NCBI RefSeq assembly: GCF_002161595.1
Contig: NZ_NFID01000006.1
Coordinates: 1 to 64,000 of the forward strand
Length of the DNA stretch: 64,000 nt
Source of the DNA: Gemmiger sp. An50
Lineage (GTDB): Bacteria > Bacillota > Clostridia > Oscillospirales > Ruminococcaceae
Direction of reading: 5' to 3'
Position numbers and translations under genes: made by a program. Positions 8,396 to 17,497 of the stretch are shown here, piece after piece. The stretch's first letter is position 1. The number at the start of each line of letters is the position of its first letter. Below the pieces are notes generated by a model. That model made no database searches and was not told where the DNA came from. It saw only the letters and a list, made by a program, of their open reading frames with translations.

Positions 8396-10777
8396 TTATT
8401 TCAGCTCTACCACAGTCACGCCGGCCTCGCCTTCGCCGTACTGACCCAGGCGGAAGCTCTTCACGTTGCGGTGACCCCGCAGGTGGGCGTGGATGGCCTT
8501 GCGCAGTGCGCCGGTGCCCTTGCCGTGAATCAGGTACACCATGGTCTGGCCGTTCATCACCGCATGATCGATGAACTGGTCGGTCTCCATCAGGGCCTCT
8601 TCCACAGTCATACCCAGCAGGTTGATCTCCATGCTGGCCTTGCGCTGCACCCGCTGCACGGTTGTGCTGCGGGGCTGGGGCTTGGGTTTGCCGTTGTTTG
8701 CCGGTTTTTTCAGCTTGTCCGGCGCTTTCAGGTTGCTCAGCGGCACCTTGGTTTTCAGGATGCCTGCCCGCACCTCCACCAGGCCGTTGCGGTCCGGCAG
8801 GCTCATCACGGTGGCGGTCTGCTCGATATCGGCAATGACCACCTCCTGGCCCACCTTCACCTGCTTGAGGGGCACGAACTCCTTGACCACATTATGCACC
8901 ACGTCGGTCTTACCGTACAGGCTCTCGGTCTCCTTGCGGGCGATCTCCCGGGCCCGGGCGGCGCGCTGGGCAGCGCTGGTCTTTTCGTCCTTTTGCAGTT
9001 TGCGCAGCTCATCGGTGAGACGGTAGGCCTCGTCCTGCACCTGCTGGGCCATCTGGCGGGCCTTCAATCGTGCGGCCTCCAGCTCGGTCTCGCCCTGCTT
9101 GACCAGTGCGTCGTATTTCTTGCGGGCGGATTCCAGCTTGTGTTCGGCTTCGGCTTTCGCCTTTTCCGCCTCGTCCTGGCTGGCCTTCAATTGCAGCTTC
9201 AGGTCGTCCAACTGGGCCAGCACGCTGTCCAGCCGCTTGTCGTCGTTGGTCAGGTGGGTCTGCGCCCGCTGAATCACCCGGGGCGGTACGCCCAGCTTCT
9301 CGCTGATCAGGAAGGCGTTGGATTTGCCCGGTACGCCCACGCTCAGCTTGTAGGTGGGGCGCAGGCTCTCCACATCGAACTCACAACTGGCGTTCATCAC
9401 GCCGGGAGTCTCCAACGCGAAGACCTTCATCTCGGAATAGTGGGTAGTGGCCATGATCAGGGCGCCCTGGATACGCAGCTGCTCGATGATGCTCACCGCC
9501 AGCGCCGCGCCCTCGGCGGGGTCGGTGCCCGCGCCCAGCTCGTCCAGCAGGACCAGGGTGTTTTTGTAGGCGTTGTCCAGAATGCCGGTGATCTTCTTCA
9601 TGTGGCCCGAGAAGGTGGACAGGCTCTGCTCGATGCTCTGCTCGTCGCCGATGTCCACCAGATACTCGCTGAACACGCAGACGGTGCTCTGCTCATGAGC
9701 CGGGATCAGCAGGCCGTGCTGGGCCATAGCGCACAAAAGGCCCGCGGTTTTCAGGGTAACGGTTTTACCGCCGGTGTTGGGGCCGGTGATGACCAGGGTG
9801 TCGTACTCTTTGCCCAGAGCCACATCCACCGGAACCACCTTGTCCTTGTCGATCAGGGGGTGGCGGGCCTTTTTCAGGTCAAACCACATGCTGTCCGCCA
9901 CCTGTGGCATGTAGGCCTGCTGTTCCAGCGCCAGACGGGCCTTGGCCAGCAGCACGTCGATGTTCAGCATGGCCTGGTAGCTGAAATTGAACACCGGCTC
10001 GATGGAGGCCACCTGGTCGGTGAAGGCGGCCAGAATGCGCTCGATCTCGCTTTTCTCCTGGCTGCGCAGCTGCATGATCTTGGCGTTGGCCTCCACCACC
10101 GCCGTGGGCTCCACGAACACGGTGGAACCGCTGGAGGACACGTCGTGGATGACGCCGCCCACTTCGCCCCGGTACTCGGCCTTGACCGGCACCACGAAGC
10201 GGCCGTTACGCAGCGAGACCACCGCGTCCTGCAGAAACTTATTGGTGGTGCTGTTTTTGATGATGGCATCCAGCTTGTCCCGGATGGAATTTTCCATTGC
10301 CCGGATCTTGCGCCGGATATCAAACAGGGTGTTGCTGGCGGTGTCCGCCATTTCCTCCGGCGACAGAATCGCGCTGGAGATGTTCTTTTCCAGAGTGGGC
10401 TGGGGGGTCAGGGCATAGAACAGATCATCCACCGGCAGCATGTCGTGCTCGGTGATGTGATACCAGCTGACCAGGTTCTGGAAGTTGCGCAGCGCACCGG
10501 CCACCTCCAGCAGCTCCGCCATCGAGAGGATACCGCCTTTCAGCGCCCGGTTCACCACCTTGTCCACACCCTGCACCCCGCCAAAGCGAGGGCTGCCGTT
10601 TTTCAGCAGCAGAGTATTGATGGCATCGGTCTGGGAGAGGGCGTAGCGCACCTCTTCCACGGTCTCGAAGGCGTCCTGCTCCAACAGCAGAGTGCGCGCC
10701 TCCGGGCAGACCGCAAGCTGGGCTGCCCGATTCAAAATCTTTTCCAGCTCCAGCGTTTTCAAATAACTTTTTTCCAT
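8396..10777 (-). CDS. mutS2: Endonuclease/ribosome rescue factor MutS2
   Basis: 793 residues with SD GAGGAGC before the ATG. It has a MutS core and clamp region, Walker A TGPNTGGKT near residue 335, Walker B LLDELGAGTDPAEG near 415, a coiled-coil segment (about 515-620), the KOW-like region and a C-terminal Smr domain (LIHGKGTGALRKAIHAHL). It lacks the mismatch-recognition domain, which separates it from MutS1. In Firmicutes MutS2 has been linked to suppression of recombination and to ribosome collision rescue. It follows recO by 42 bp in the same direction and may be part of that operon. Confidence 0.95.
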   Translation of the reverse strand: MEKSYLKTLELEKILNRAAQLAVCPEARTLLLEQDAFETVEEVRYALSQTDAINTLLLKNGSPRFGGVQGVDKVVNRALKGGILSMAELLEVAGALRNFQNLVSWYHITEHDMLPVDDLFYALTPQPTLEKNISSAILSPEEMADTASNTLFDIRRKIRAMENSIRDKLDAIIKNSTTNKFLQDAVVSLRNGRFVVPVKAEYRGEVGGVIHDVSSSGSTVFVEPTAVVEANAKIMQLRSQEKSEIERILAAFTDQVASIEPVFNFSYQAMLNIDVLLAKARLALEQQAYMPQVADSMWFDLKKARHPLIDKDKVVPVDVALGKEYDTLVITGPNTGGKTVTLKTAGLLCAMAQHGLLIPAHEQSTVCVFSEYLVDIGDEQSIEQSLSTFSGHMKKITGILDNAYKNTLVLLDELGAGTDPAEGAALAVSIIEQLRIQGALIMATTHYSEMKVFALETPGVMNASCEFDVESLRPTYKLSVGVPGKSNAFLISEKLGVPPRVIQRAQTHLTNDDKRLDSVLAQLDDLKLQLKASQDEAEKAKAEAEHKLESARKKYDALVKQGETELEAARLKARQMAQQVQDEAYRLTDELRKLQKDEKTSAAQRAARAREIARKETESLYGKTDVVHNVVKEFVPLKQVKVGQEVVIADIEQTATVMSLPDRNGLVEVRAGILKTKVPLSNLKAPDKLKKPANNGKPKPQPRSTTVQRVQRKASMEINLLGMTVEEALMETDQFIDHAVMNGQTMVYLIHGKGTGALRKAIHAHLRGHRNVKSFRLGQYGEGEAGVTVVELK

Positions 10778-10819
10778 GGATTGCTCCTCATAACTATTTC
10801 AAAAAAGACAGCGCTCCGG

Positions 10820-11575
10820 TCAGCTGAGCATGGTATGCACAAAATCTAAGGTTTTCAGGGGCTTGTCCAGCACCTGCAGGGCATACCGCTCGGTGACACG
10901 GCCCAACGCCTCCATGCTCTTGGGCGGGATGGAAAAGCTGAAAATCTTTTTATCCTCCACCAGAGCGATGTGGCGCAGCGCCAGCAGGGCGGCGGGGTCC
11001 AGGTTGGGCGTTTTGTTCTGCCTGGCCGCGCAGTCAGCGCACAGCAGCAGCCCGGCTGACCCGTCAAAATAAAAGTCGCCGCCGTCGTATTTCTGGCAGC
11101 TGCGGCAGCACAGCAGGTCCGGCATAAAGCCGGCCTCGCACACCGCGCGCAGCTCGAACACAGCCTTGATCTGAAGCAGGGGCTTTTTGCCCTCGCTGAT
11201 CAGATACAGGCTGTTCAAGGTAAGGCGCAGCAGCGCCTCGGCCTCCCCGCCCACCGGCGAGAGGGTAAGCGCCAGCTCGGCCAGATACATGGCCAGCGCC
11301 ATGGCCTCCACGCTTTCGTGCAGGCCGAAGAACACCTTTTTCACCTGGGCGTCGTTGGCCAGATACATGTTCTTGCCCGCAAACAGAGTGAATTCCGAAT
11401 AACAAAAAAGCCCGCAGGCGCTGAAGAGCTTGCTTTTCAGCCGCAGGCTGCCCTTGGCGGACACCGAAATGACCCCCAGCTCCGGTGTGAGCACCGTGAG
11501 GATTCGGTCCGCCTCGCCGATTTTTACCTCCCGCAGCACAAGGCCCGGGGTCACCAGCTGCATTCCCGCTGCCAT
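10820..11575 (-). CDS. recO: DNA repair protein RecO
   Basis: 251 residues: an N-terminal OB fold (TPGLVLREVKIGEADRILTVLTPELG), a helical domain, and a zinc-finger motif CCRSCQK...CADC in the C-terminal third. RecO loads RecA onto SSB-coated DNA in the RecFOR pathway. It begins 6 bases after the era stop. An internal ATG at 11563 with a weak AGCGGGA could be the real start. Confidence 0.93.
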   Translation of the reverse strand: MAAGMQLVTPGLVLREVKIGEADRILTVLTPELGVISVSAKGSLRLKSKLFSACGLFCYSEFTLFAGKNMYLANDAQVKKVFFGLHESVEAMALAMYLAELALTLSPVGGEAEALLRLTLNSLYLISEGKKPLLQIKAVFELRAVCEAGFMPDLLCCRSCQKYDGGDFYFDGSAGLLLCADCAARQNKTPNLDPAALLALRHIALVEDKKIFSFSIPPKSMEALGRVTERYALQVLDKPLKTLDFVHTMLS

Positions 11576-11581
11576 GGCCGG

Positions 11582-12481
11582 TCAGTTGGTCTGCTTGAAG
11601 CCGAAGTCGTTGAGCAGGAAGTCGGAATCGCGCCAGTCGTCCTTCACCTTGACCCAGCACTGCAGGTTCACCTTGGCTCCCAGGAAATCTTCGCAGTCCA
11701 GACGGGCCTGGGTGGCGATCTTCTTCAGCATCTGGCCGCCCTTGCCGATGACCATGCCCTTATGGCTCTTGCGCTCGCAGTAGATGTTCACGTCGATGTC
11801 GATGATGTTTTTGTCCGGTCGCTCCTTGAAGCGCTCCACCGTGACGGCGATGCCGTGGGGGATTTCATCCCGCAGGTTCAGCAGCATCTTCTCCCGCAGA
11901 ATCTCGCTCACCAGCGCCTTTTCCGGCATGTCGGTGTAGGCGTCGTCCGGGAAGAAATGGGGTCCCTCCACCGCGTAGCGGGCCAGCACATCGAACAGCT
12001 CCTCGCAGCCCTTGTCCTCCCGCACACTGGTGGCCAGCACCTGGTCGAACACGCCCAGCTCGCTCAGCTGGCGGCGGCGGACCTCCAGGTCCGCCTCGTT
12101 CTTCAGAGTGTCGGTTTTGTTGATGACGGCCAGCGCGGGGCCGCCGTTGGACTTCAGCGCCTTGAGCATGGCCTGCTCGGCCTCGGTGAAGTCGCCGTAA
12201 GGCTCAAAAAGCATCATGCTCACGTCCACATCCGCCACCGAATCGCTGGCGGCCTTGCTCATCCGCTCGCCCAACTTGGTGCGGGGAATATGCACGCCGG
12301 GGGTATCCAGCAGCACATACTGCACCGGACCGCGGGTCACGATGCCGGTGATGCGGGTACGGGTGGTCTGGGGCTTGGAGGTGACGATGGCCACCTTCTC
12401 GCCCACCAGCCGGTTGGTCAGGCTGGATTTGCCCACGTTGGGACGGCCCACCAGGGCCACGAATACAGAAGAAGTTTGCAC
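11582..12481 (-). CDS. era: GTPase Era, 30S ribosome assembly
   Basis: 299 residues from a GTG start. G motifs are GRPNVGKSS (G1), DTPGVH (G3) and NKTD (G4). A C-terminal KH domain contains GMVIGKGGQMLKKI. Era binds 16S rRNA near its 3' end. It lies between dgkA and recO, the usual Firmicutes order. The SD is weak (AAAGGG, about 10 bases upstream), so translation may be coupled to dgkA. Confidence 0.96.
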   Translation of the reverse strand: MQTSSVFVALVGRPNVGKSSLTNRLVGEKVAIVTSKPQTTRTRITGIVTRGPVQYVLLDTPGVHIPRTKLGERMSKAASDSVADVDVSMMLFEPYGDFTEAEQAMLKALKSNGGPALAVINKTDTLKNEADLEVRRRQLSELGVFDQVLATSVREDKGCEELFDVLARYAVEGPHFFPDDAYTDMPEKALVSEILREKMLLNLRDEIPHGIAVTVERFKERPDKNIIDIDVNIYCERKSHKGMVIGKGGQMLKKIATQARLDCEDFLGAKVNLQCWVKVKDDWRDSDFLLNDFGFKQTN

Positions 12482-12488
12482 GGTTCAG

Positions 12489-12956
12489 TTACCCTTTCTT
12501 TTTTGGTTGCAGCACAAAGCACACAGCGCAGGGCAGCGATACCGCCAACAGCGCCAGCGCCAGCGGATGACTCGCCAGCCAGCCCGGAATGCCCGCCAGC
12601 ACGGCAGGTTGCCAGAACAGCACAAGGCCCACTGCGGCGGCAGCAATACTGAACACCAGCACCGCCCCCGCCGCCATGTCCTTGGCAAGGCCGGCGGCGG
12701 CCCAATGGGCGGCGTCCGGCCGGTCCACGGCCCGTTCCACCGCGCTGTTCATCAATTCCAGACTCATCACGCCGCCGATGCAGAGGAATAAAAGCGCATA
12801 TTCCGCCCGGCTGAAGGAATAAAAGCGGCTGAACAGCAGCACATACACCGCCGCGCACAGATGAAAGCGCAGGTTGCGCTCGGCGCGAAGGGCCGCCCAT
12901 ACCCCGCTGGCTGCGTAGCGAAAGCCCCGCAGAAAGCGGCGCAGCTCAGATTTCAT
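12489..12956 (-). CDS. dgkA: Undecaprenol/diacylglycerol kinase (DgkA family)
   Basis: 155 residues with about four hydrophobic helices and the family signature ELMNSAVERAVD near residue 66, followed by AKDMAAGAV. In Gram-positive bacteria this membrane enzyme mostly phosphorylates undecaprenol, feeding the lipid carrier pool for wall synthesis. It overlaps the 3' end of ybeY by 11 bases. The fourth hydrophobic segment makes it slightly longer than the shortest family members. Confidence 0.9.
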   Translation of the reverse strand: MKSELRRFLRGFRYAASGVWAALRAERNLRFHLCAAVYVLLFSRFYSFSRAEYALLFLCIGGVMSLELMNSAVERAVDRPDAAHWAAAGLAKDMAAGAVLVFSIAAAAVGLVLFWQPAVLAGIPGWLASHPLALALLAVSLPCAVCFVLQPKKKG

Positions 12957-13446
12957 CGGTGGTGTAGGAAACGGTGCGGGGCAGGCCCAGCTGAATCAGC
13001 ACGGCCTCCTCCTTTTCCCGCATGCGCACCGCCTCCAGGCCACCGGCCTCGTGGTCATAGCCCAGCAGGTGCAGCATGGAATGAACAGTCAGAAAGGCCA
13101 CCTCACGCTGCAGCGCGTGGCCGTAGAGCTCCGCCTGCTCCATGGCCTTTTCCATCGAAATCACAATGTCGCCCAGCAGGCTGGCGCCGGTATCCTCGTT
13201 TTTGTCGTACACGCCGTTCTCGCCCAAGGGGAAGCTGAGCACGTCGGTGGGCATATCCTTGCCACGGTACTGGGCGTTCAGCTCCTTGATGGCTGCATTG
13301 TCCACAAAGGTGACGCTGATCTCAGCGGGGCCTTCGAACTTCTCGTATTCCAGCACCGCATTGCAGCTGCGGCGAATCAGGATACGCAGCCCGGAAGGGA
13401 TCTTTACGGCTTTTTGATGATTGGTGATGTAAACTTTGTTCGACAT
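12946..13446 (-). CDS. ybeY: rRNA maturation endoribonuclease YbeY
   Basis: 166 residues with SD GAGGAGA before the ATG. The zinc-binding motif HSMLHLLGYDHE (three histidines) lies near residue 121, and RGKDMPTDVLSFP is the other conserved block. It takes part in 16S rRNA 3'-end maturation and ribosome quality control. It sits between phoH and dgkA, its usual place. Confidence 0.95.
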   Translation of the reverse strand: MSNKVYITNHQKAVKIPSGLRILIRRSCNAVLEYEKFEGPAEISVTFVDNAAIKELNAQYRGKDMPTDVLSFPLGENGVYDKNEDTGASLLGDIVISMEKAMEQAELYGHALQREVAFLTVHSMLHLLGYDHEAGGLEAVRMREKEEAVLIQLGLPRTVSYTTDEI

Positions 13447-13478
13447 AGCTTCTCTCCTCGCTGTTCTATGGGGTAAAC

Positions 13479-14450
13479 TTACCCGTTCCTGCGGGACCGC
13501 GCGGCGGCGGCCCGGTCATATGCTTTTACGATCTGCTGCACCAGACGGTGGCGGACCACATCCTTCTCGCTGAAATACACCCGTCCGATGCCTTCCACGT
13601 TTTTCAACACGCTCAACGCGTCCACCAGGCCGCTGCGGGCCTTGTCCGGCAGGTCGATCTGGGTCACGTCGCCGGTGACCACCACCTTGCTGCCCACGCC
13701 CATACGGGTGAGGAACATCTTCATCTGCTCGGGGCTGGTGTTCTGGGCCTCGTCCAGAATGATGAACGCATCGTCCAGCGTGCGGCCGCGCATGTAGGCC
13801 AGCGGCGCCACCTCAATGCTCTGCTTTTCCTGCAGCTTCTGGAAGGTTTCGGGACCCAGCATGTCATACAGGCCATCGTACAGAGGGCGCAGATAGGGGT
13901 CCACCTTGTTCTGCAGATCGCCGGGCAAAAAGCCCAGCTTCTCGCCCGCTTCCACCGCCGGGCGGGTCAGGATGATGCGGGTGACCTCCTTGCTCTTGAA
14001 GGCCTTCACCGCCATGGCCACCGCCAGATAGGTCTTGCCGGTACCGGCGGGCCCCACGCCGAAGGTAATGGCGTTTTTACGGATGGAATTCAGGTATTCC
14101 TTCTGGCCCAGGGTCTTGGGGCGCACCGGCCGGCCCTTGGCTGTGATGGCCACGAAGTCCTCGGTCAGCTCCTGCACCCGGCTATCCTCTCCTGCACTGG
14201 CCAGGCTGATGCAGTAGCGCACCGTCTGCTCCTCCAGGGGGGTATGATTTTCCAGCAGCGTGAGCATCGCGTCCACCGCACGGCTTGCGGCGGCCACGCC
14301 CTCCGGCTCGCCGGTGAACTTGATCTGGGTGCCGCGGCACACCGCGGTGATCCCGAATTCGCCCTCCAGCAAACGGATGTTTTCGTCGCAGCTGCCAAAG
14401 ATGGCAAGCGCTGTGTCCACACTGTTCAGTTCAATCAGTTTTTCGGCCAT
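13479..14450 (-). CDS. phoH: PhoH-family ATPase
   Basis: 323 residues with SD AGGTG 5 bases upstream. Walker A is [13 protein letters not shown] (near 138) and Walker B is IILDEAQN (near 232). The N-terminal 100 residues form a KH-like domain ([16 protein letters not shown]). PhoH/YbeZ partners with YbeY, the next gene, in ribosome or RNA metabolism. Transcription probably starts at the extended -10 at 14537-14545. Confidence 0.93.
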   Translation of the reverse strand: MAEKLIELNSVDTALAIFGSCDENIRLLEGEFGITAVCRGTQIKFTGEPEGVAAASRAVDAMLTLLENHTPLEEQTVRYCISLASAGEDSRVQELTEDFVAITAKGRPVRPKTLGQKEYLNSIRKNAITFGVGPAGTGKTYLAVAMAVKAFKSKEVTRIILTRPAVEAGEKLGFLPGDLQNKVDPYLRPLYDGLYDMLGPETFQKLQEKQSIEVAPLAYMRGRTLDDAFIILDEAQNTSPEQMKMFLTRMGVGSKVVVTGDVTQIDLPDKARSGLVDALSVLKNVEGIGRVYFSEKDVVRHRLVQQIVKAYDRAAAARSRRNG

Positions 14451-14536
14451 TGTACACCTGCTTTTTTGTTTGTTTTTGCTGTATTTTTGCCCAAATTTTG
14501 TGTTTTAACAAAAATGCATATAATATTTCAGCAATA

Positions 14537-14545
14537 ATTATATCA
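14537..14545 (-). promoter_or_regulatory. Extended -10 promoter element of phoH operon
   Basis: On the minus strand the sequence reads TGATATAAT, an extended -10, in the AT-rich gap between yqfD and phoH. No good -35 is visible, which extended -10 promoters tolerate. Confidence 0.5.
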
Positions 14546-14599
14546 CAAAATTTTTGCAATGGAACTGTTAAAAATCAACAAAATTTTTCGTCCACCCTT

Positions 14600-15760
14600 T
14601 CACATCCGCTCTGCCGACGCGATGTTGGCCTCCACCTGCAGGACCACCGTGACGGTAACGCTGTTTTCCCCGGCCGAAACCTCCTCGGTCTGGCGCAGGA
14701 TGCGTGCGTCCGGGAAGTCCCGGAACAGCTGGCGCAGGCAGGCAAGACGGGCCTTGTCCCGGGCCTGGTCTTCGGTCAGATGTACCGTCTCGCTCTGCCA
14801 CTCCATCACCAGCTGCTCCTCCACCGTGACCGGCAGCGCAAAGCCGAACAGGGTAAGCGGCCGGTGGGTAGTGGTGCAGCAGTCCAGCTCACCGGGCTGC
14901 CGGGCGGGCAGCGCGAGTCTGCGTCCTGCCGCCCGCAGGCTGAGGCAGCTCCACACCCGGCCGGTGGGCAGCTGGCTTTGGTATTCCAGTGGCTGGGTAC
15001 ACTGGTAACTGCGGGTGAACCGGGCCTGCACCGTACCCTTGGCATGCACTGGGATCAAAGCGCCGTCCCGGTCCAGCTTTCCTGCGGTGACCAGCACCTC
15101 CCCCGCCGCCACCGTCTGGCCCGGCTGCTTTGCTGCGAACCCTTCCTGCACGTTCATTTCCAGGATCAGCCCATCGGTGAGAGCGGTCAAATCGGTAAAG
15201 TCGTTGTCCTCCACCGCGGGCTGGGGCTGTGCGGAAGCGGCCTCCACCACCAATCGCCCGCCGGAAAAGTTCAGCGAAACCCAGGCCAGGCCGTCGTTCT
15301 GGTTCAGCAGCTGTTTTTCTGCCTGGCGCAGCCGGGTCTGGTTTAAAAAAGCGCCCTCGTAAATATCCATGGAGTAGAGCGCCTGCCGGATGCCGGAACG
15401 CTCCGCCGGGGTGAGGGCGGCGTCGTAACGGATGGACCAGACCATCTGCTGCATCAGCACAAACACCGCCGCGAAGGCCAGCGGCCCCAGCAAAAGCCCC
15501 CAGCGCCCCTGATAGTTCCGCAGCCGGAACCAGAGCCCCTGGCGCCGCTTAACCCGCAGCCGGGTGCGGCAGGGGCGCGCCTGTGCCGCCGCCCGTTTGT
15601 AATAGCGGGCAGGCATCACACCGCACACCCCGCCCGGCATCGGCCGCAGCCGGGCCAGCGGAATGCCCGCCTGCGCGCACCGGCTCACAAATCGCTCGTA
15701 TCGCCCGCCCAGTGCCACGAACCGCACCCGGGCAAACAGCCCGCTCCACAGCTTTGCCAT
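14600..15760 (-). CDS. yqfD: Sporulation protein YqfD
   Basis: 386 residues from the ATG at 15760 with SD AAGGAGG; longer frames start inside yqfC and are rejected. It has an N-terminal soluble part, one membrane segment around residues 105-125 (LLLGPLAFAAVFVLMQQMVW), and an extracytoplasmic C-terminal region typical of the YqfD/stage IV sporulation family. The family is expressed in the mother cell during engulfment in Bacillus. It is paired with yqfC immediately upstream (1-base gap). Confidence 0.85.
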   Translation of the reverse strand: MAKLWSGLFARVRFVALGGRYERFVSRCAQAGIPLARLRPMPGGVCGVMPARYYKRAAAQARPCRTRLRVKRRQGLWFRLRNYQGRWGLLLGPLAFAAVFVLMQQMVWSIRYDAALTPAERSGIRQALYSMDIYEGAFLNQTRLRQAEKQLLNQNDGLAWVSLNFSGGRLVVEAASAQPQPAVEDNDFTDLTALTDGLILEMNVQEGFAAKQPGQTVAAGEVLVTAGKLDRDGALIPVHAKGTVQARFTRSYQCTQPLEYQSQLPTGRVWSCLSLRAAGRRLALPARQPGELDCCTTTHRPLTLFGFALPVTVEEQLVMEWQSETVHLTEDQARDKARLACLRQLFRDFPDARILRQTEEVSAGENSVTVTVVLQVEANIASAERM

Positions 15761-15761
15761 C

Positions 15762-16064
15762 TCAATTCCCCTCCTTGTAGGAAAATTCCGTGCGCAGCAC
15801 TCGGCCCCGCAAAAGCAGCTGGCCCCGACTGGCCGCGCAGAGCTCCAGCCCGTCGCCATACAGGGTCACCTCCCAGCGGCCCATGTCCAGCTGGATCTGG
15901 CTGCTGTCGTACAGCAGGATCTCCCGGCAGTTCTCCACCTGCACCTGCCCGTAGCAATTGATGTGCAGCATTGGCTGCGCGTAAAAATCCGCCGCCGGTT
16001 GGCAGAACAGATCCCGCAGAATCCGGCCCGCCGGTTCCTTGATTCGTTTTGGTTTGCGCTTCAC
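15762..16064 (-). CDS. yqfC: Sporulation protein YqfC (YabP/YqfC family)
   Basis: 100 residues from a GTG start, with AAGGGGG about 10 bases upstream. The protein is mostly beta-rich (MLHINCYGQVQVENCREILLYDSSQIQLDMGRWEVTLYG), matching the short YabP/YqfC family. It heads the leftward operon yqfC-yqfD-phoH-ybeY-dgkA-era-recO. Confidence 0.85.
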   Translation of the reverse strand: MKRKPKRIKEPAGRILRDLFCQPAADFYAQPMLHINCYGQVQVENCREILLYDSSQIQLDMGRWEVTLYGDGLELCAASRGQLLLRGRVLRTEFSYKEGN

Positions 16065-16125
16065 CGCAGCCCGCCCCCTTTTTCAGCCCGTTACACGCAT
16101 ATATACGACGAGGGAGGAACATGTT

Positions 16126-17229
16126 ATGAAGAAATTTGACGGCAAGGGTTTTTGCCTGGGTGCAGCGGCACTGGGAATTCTTTGCCTGCTGGCCTGCCTG
16201 CCGGGACCGAGCGCTCGGGGGGTGCTGGCCGGGCTGAAAAGCTGCGCCTTTCAGGTAATTCCTGCACTGTTCCCATTTTTTGTGGTCACCGGACTGATTC
16301 TGGAAAGCCCGCTGGCCGAATGGCTGGGTCTTGCGCTTTACCCGGTGACCCGGCTGGGTCTGGGCATCCGGCAGCGGCGGGCCGCCACGGTTTTGCTGCT
16401 GTGCTGGCTGGGCGGCTTTGCGGTGGCTGCATCGGCTATTTCTCGATCTTACCACCAAGGCGAGCTTGACCGCAGACAGGCGATTCTGTTATTGGTATGC
16501 GGGGTCGGCTCCGGCCCGGCTTTCGTGGTGAACACCGTAGGCCTTCTGATGCTGGGCAGCGCGCCGCTGGGCGTCTGCCTGCTGGGAGCGATGCTGGCGG
16601 CCAATGTATGCACCGCGCTGGCGTTCCGGTTTCTTTTGGCGCTGCGCCCCGAAAGTGTCGCCCCCTGCTCCTTCAGATCGAGCGCACCTGCAACCGCAAA
16701 CCAGCCCGCCGGTCTGGTAGGGGCGATTCAAAGCGCGGTGCATTCCATGCTGATCGTATGCGGCTTCGTGGTGTTTTTTCGTTTTCTGTGCGAGACCGCC
16801 GCGCAGGCTCTTTCGCTGGACGCTGCGAGATTTTACGCCCTCTGTGCCGGGCTGGAGGTGACCAGCGGCTGTGCGGCGGGGGCGGCGCTGCCCGGCTATG
16901 CTGCTCTGGCCTGCTGCGCCGCGCTGAGCGTGCAGAGTCTCTCGGTGTTTTTGCAGGTGCGGGCGCTGCTCTGCCCGGAGCTTCCACTCTGGCCGCTGGC
17001 CGCGGCGCGCCCGCTGCATCTGGGGCTTTCCCTTTGCTTTTTCCGGTTGTTTCTTCGTTGGCTTCCCGGTACAGCTGATGTGATCAGTACCCTTGCGCCC
17101 CGGGTGATCTGCCGCACCCACACCGCGCCGGACGCCGCGCTGGTGCTGTTCGTCTTCTGCTGCCTGGTATTATTCCGGCTGGAACGAGGCAGCCGACGGC
17201 TAAGACGCAAGCACACATATTGCGAGTAG
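16126..17229 (+). CDS. ylbJ: YlbJ-like sporulation integral membrane protein
   Basis: 367 residues from the ATG at 16126, SD GGGAGGA. There are about eight hydrophobic segments, and the nucleoside-recognition (Gate) type region SCAFQVIPALFPFFVVTGLI lies near residue 40. Length and hydropathy match YlbJ, which in Bacillus is needed for spore cortex formation. It is divergent from yqfC across 61 bp. Its last codons are overlapped on the other strand by a small ORF driven by a phage-type promoter, so the left prophage border probably lies at or just after its stop. A gene in the general Gate family is the alternative. Confidence 0.65.
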   Translation: MKKFDGKGFCLGAAALGILCLLACLPGPSARGVLAGLKSCAFQVIPALFPFFVVTGLILESPLAEWLGLALYPVTRLGLGIRQRRAATVLLLCWLGGFAVAASAISRSYHQGELDRRQAILLLVCGVGSGPAFVVNTVGLLMLGSAPLGVCLLGAMLAANVCTALAFRFLLALRPESVAPCSFRSSAPATANQPAGLVGAIQSAVHSMLIVCGFVVFFRFLCETAAQALSLDAARFYALCAGLEVTSGCAAGAALPGYAALACCAALSVQSLSVFLQVRALLCPELPLWPLAAARPLHLGLSLCFFRLFLRWLPGTADVISTLAPRVICRTHTAPDAALVLFVFCCLVLFRLERGSRRLRRKHTYCE

Positions 17230-17308
17230 CTAACCACTCTTTTTTGTATGCCTCAAAGGCAGCTCGTTTTTGGGCGGCATTGAGATTTTGCCATTCCGCA
17301 AACTTCAT
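17084..17308 (-). CDS. Small ORF, possibly truncated at the prophage border
   Basis: 74 codons from an ATG preceded by an excellent SD (AAAGGAGG). It lies downstream of a near-consensus promoter with a palindrome in its spacer. The first 30 residues (MKFAEWQNLNAAQ, AAFEAYKKEWLATR) look like a genuine charged helical protein. The rest is antisense to the ylbJ 3' end and looks like random translation (SRRRTAPARRPARCG). One reading is that integration or rearrangement cut the original gene near 17220. Function unknown. Confidence 0.45.
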   Translation of the reverse strand: MKFAEWQNLNAAQKRAAFEAYKKEWLATRNMCACVLAVGCLVPAGIIPGSRRRTAPARRPARCGCGRSPGAQGY

Positions 17309-17344
17309 TGGCAGCCTCCTTTCTGCCTCCCTTGCTGTGCCTCT

Positions 17345-17373
17345 ATGCTAGCACGATATCGTGCCATTGTCAA
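17345..17373 (-). promoter_or_regulatory. Promoter with operator palindrome in the spacer
   Basis: Minus-strand -35 TTGACA (17373-17368) and -10 TAGCAT (17350-17345) are separated by exactly 17 bases. Most of the spacer is the palindrome GCACGATATCGTGC. It drives the small ORF at 17308 and is probably repressed when the palindrome is occupied. Confidence 0.7.
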
Positions 17374-17457
17374 CACGATATCGTGAACATTCTTCATAAT
17401 TGGCAGTTAGCACTATATCGTGCCTTCTGATTTTGTGCATCTTTCACTATATCGTGC
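17351..17457. repeat. Four operator palindromes (CACGATATCGTG type)
   Basis: Four 14-bp sites: GCACGATATCGTGC (17351), ACACGATATCGTGA (17373), GCACTATATCGTGC (17410) and TCACTATATCGTGC (17444). The two outer-left sites are 22 bp apart (two helical turns). They lie between the divergent small ORF (17308) and the RHH gene (17498), so they are likely operators for that RHH protein. Confidence 0.75.
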
Positions 17458-17497
17458 CGTTTAGATTTGTGATACAATATCTTCGGGAGGTGTTGAT

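Noticed and set aside
8471-10849. 792-codon plus-strand frame
   Set aside because: Exact antisense shadow of mutS2, which has all family motifs.
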